This document shows positions 4,570 through 5,432 of a stretch of DNA of 5,432 nt, piece after piece. The first letter of the stretch is position 1. The number at the start of each line of letters is the position of its first letter. The notes under the pieces were generated by a model, which was not told where the DNA came from, ran no database searches, and was given only the letters and a program-made list of their open reading frames with translations. A program made the position numbers and the translations under genes. Source of the stretch: Actinomycetota bacterium (GTDB taxonomy: Bacteria; Actinomycetota; Actinomycetes; Actinomycetales; Angustibacteraceae); NCBI GenBank assembly GCA_014377795.1, contig JACMOY010000337.1:1-5432 (forward strand). Reading direction: 5' to 3'.

Positions 4570-5432
4570 CGACCCTGCCGGCACCGCCCGCTCTGCGCCT
4601 CGGCACCCGCCGCAGCGCCCTGGCCACCACCCAGTCGCAGACCGTGGCCGACGCCCTGACCGCAGCCACCGGGCGCGCGGTCGAGCTGGTCGAGGTGACG
4701 ACCCTGGGTGACACCTCCAGCGAGCACCTCACCCAGATCGGCGGCACCGGCGTGTTCGTGACGGCTCTGCGGGCCGCGCTGCTCGAGGGCAGCATCGATC
4801 TCGCCGTCCACTCGCTCAAGGACCTGCCGACGGCCGACGAACCCGGGCTGGTGCTCGCGGCCGTGCCGCTGCGCGAGGACCCCCGCGACGCGCTCGTGGC
4901 CCGCGACGGCCTGACCCTCGGCGAGCTGCCGGTGGGCGCGCGGATCGGCACCGGGTCGCCGCGACGGGCCGCCCAGCTGCTCGCCCTGGGGCTAGGTCAC
5001 GAGCCCGAGCCGGTGCGCGGCAACGTCGACACCCGGCTCGCCATGGTCACCGACGGCAGGCTTGACGCCGTCGTCCTCGCCCGCGCCGGTCTGCTGCGCC
5101 TCGGGCGCGAGCACCAGGTGACCGAGGTGCTCGACCCGCTGCAGGTGCTGCCGGCCCCGGGCCAGGGCGCGCCCGCCATCGAGTGCCGCGGCGCCGACCA
5201 CCAGCTGGTCGAGCTGCTGCAGGTGCTCGAGGACCCTGACGCCCGTATTGCTGTCACCGCCGAGCGGGCCCTGCTCGCGGCGCTGGTGGCCGGTTGCACC
5301 GCCCCGGTCGGTGCGCTGGCCGAGGTGGTCGAGGGCGACGCCGGCGGCCTCGGGATCTCGTTGCGCGCGATCGTCGCGGCCCCCCGCGGCACCGTCGTGC
5401 TGCGCCCGTCCCTGGGCGGGCCCGCCGGCGCC
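4566..5432 (+). CDS. hemC: Hydroxymethylbilane synthase (porphobilinogen deaminase), 3' end outside window
   Basis: Joins four porphobilinogen molecules into the linear tetrapyrrole hydroxymethylbilane in the cytoplasm. The 289 codons present show [14 protein letters not shown] (11-24), the substrate-binding HSLKDLP (82-88) with catalytic Asp86, IGTGSPRR (127-134) with the arginine pair that binds cofactor and substrate carboxylates, VRGNVDTRL (150-158), [14 protein letters not shown] (195-208), and Cys244 in [10 protein letters not shown], the residue that anchors the dipyrromethane cofactor. All key residues are kept. The frame is open to the last base; with a family length of about 310-330 residues, only a few dozen are missing. 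The ATG overlaps the hemA TGA in an ATGA junction, implying translational coupling. One rare CTA leucine codon (4992-4994) stands out in this G+C-rich gene, without clear meaning. In actinobacteria hemD (uroporphyrinogen-III synthase), sometimes fused to a methyltransferase, usually follows. Confidence 0.97.
   Translation, partial: MTTLPAPPALRLGTRRSALATTQSQTVADALTAATGRAVELVEVTTLGDTSSEHLTQIGGTGVFVTALRAALLEGSIDLAVHSLKDLPTADEPGLVLAAVPLREDPRDALVARDGLTLGELPVGARIGTGSPRRAAQLLALGLGHEPEPVRGNVDTRLAMVTDGRLDAVVLARAGLLRLGREHQVTEVLDPLQVLPAPGQGAPAIECRGADHQLVELLQVLEDPDARIAVTAERALLAALVAGCTAPVGALAEVVEGDAGGLGISLRAIVAAPRGTVVLRPSLGGPAGA

Noticed and set aside
2761..4584. A 607-codon open frame on the minus strand opposite rex and hemA
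   Set aside because: It lies antisense to two certain genes whose G/C-rich third positions remove stops from the opposite strand. Its product is a repetitive His/Gly/Val/Asp-rich sequence with no recognisable fold.

Overview
The window is uniformly G+C-rich, with third codon positions almost always G or C, GTG as well as ATG starts, GTGA/ATGA stop-start overlaps, and two genes that look leaderless. With the gene content, this points to a chromosomal segment of an actinobacterium (Actinomycetota). The order acyltransferase, HAD phosphatase, small glutaredoxin-like protein, rex, hemA, hemC is a conserved actinobacterial neighbourhood. Streptomyces has a rex-hemA-hemC-hemD cluster, and Mycobacterium tuberculosis keeps a related order around Rv0502, serB1, Rv0508, hemA and hemC. 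Genus cannot be decided from this sequence.

Layout. A PlsC-like lysophospholipid acyltransferase runs rightward from beyond the left edge to 1042. A 173-base convergent gap (1043-1215) holds several GC-rich inverted repeats and probably ends transcription from both sides. A HAD-IB phosphatase of the SerB-like group lies on the minus strand (1216-2040). Only 39 bases separate its ATG from that of a divergent glutaredoxin-like gene (2080-2337). In that gap each gene has the same hexamer, TAGGCT, exactly six bases before its ATG, so both are probably leaderless and driven by back-to-back promoters. A perfect 18-base palindrome sits on the stop codon of the glutaredoxin-like gene. The 217-base gap before rex (2338-2554) carries an AGGTGA-N6-TCACCT inverted repeat, a near-consensus Rex operator laid over the -35 region of a plausible promoter, and a 5' leader of about 107 bases ending in a good ribosome-binding site. 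Then rex, hemA and hemC follow with 4-base overlaps, and hemC runs off the right edge.

How the genes work together. Rex senses the NADH/NAD+ ratio and, from its operator, should repress its own transcript and therefore the first steps of tetrapyrrole synthesis. HemA makes glutamate-1-semialdehyde from glutamyl-tRNA, and HemC joins four porphobilinogens into hydroxymethylbilane. This ties haem supply for cytochromes to the redox state of the cell. The acyltransferase and HAD phosphatase may act in phospholipid metabolism, and the small CxxC protein is a probable thiol-disulfide protein; these roles are less certain.

I found no mobile element, CRISPR array, RNA gene or clearly new system. The most useful unusual points are the mirrored leaderless promoters, the second dyad upstream of the Rex operator, and the C-terminal hydrophobic tail of the HAD protein.
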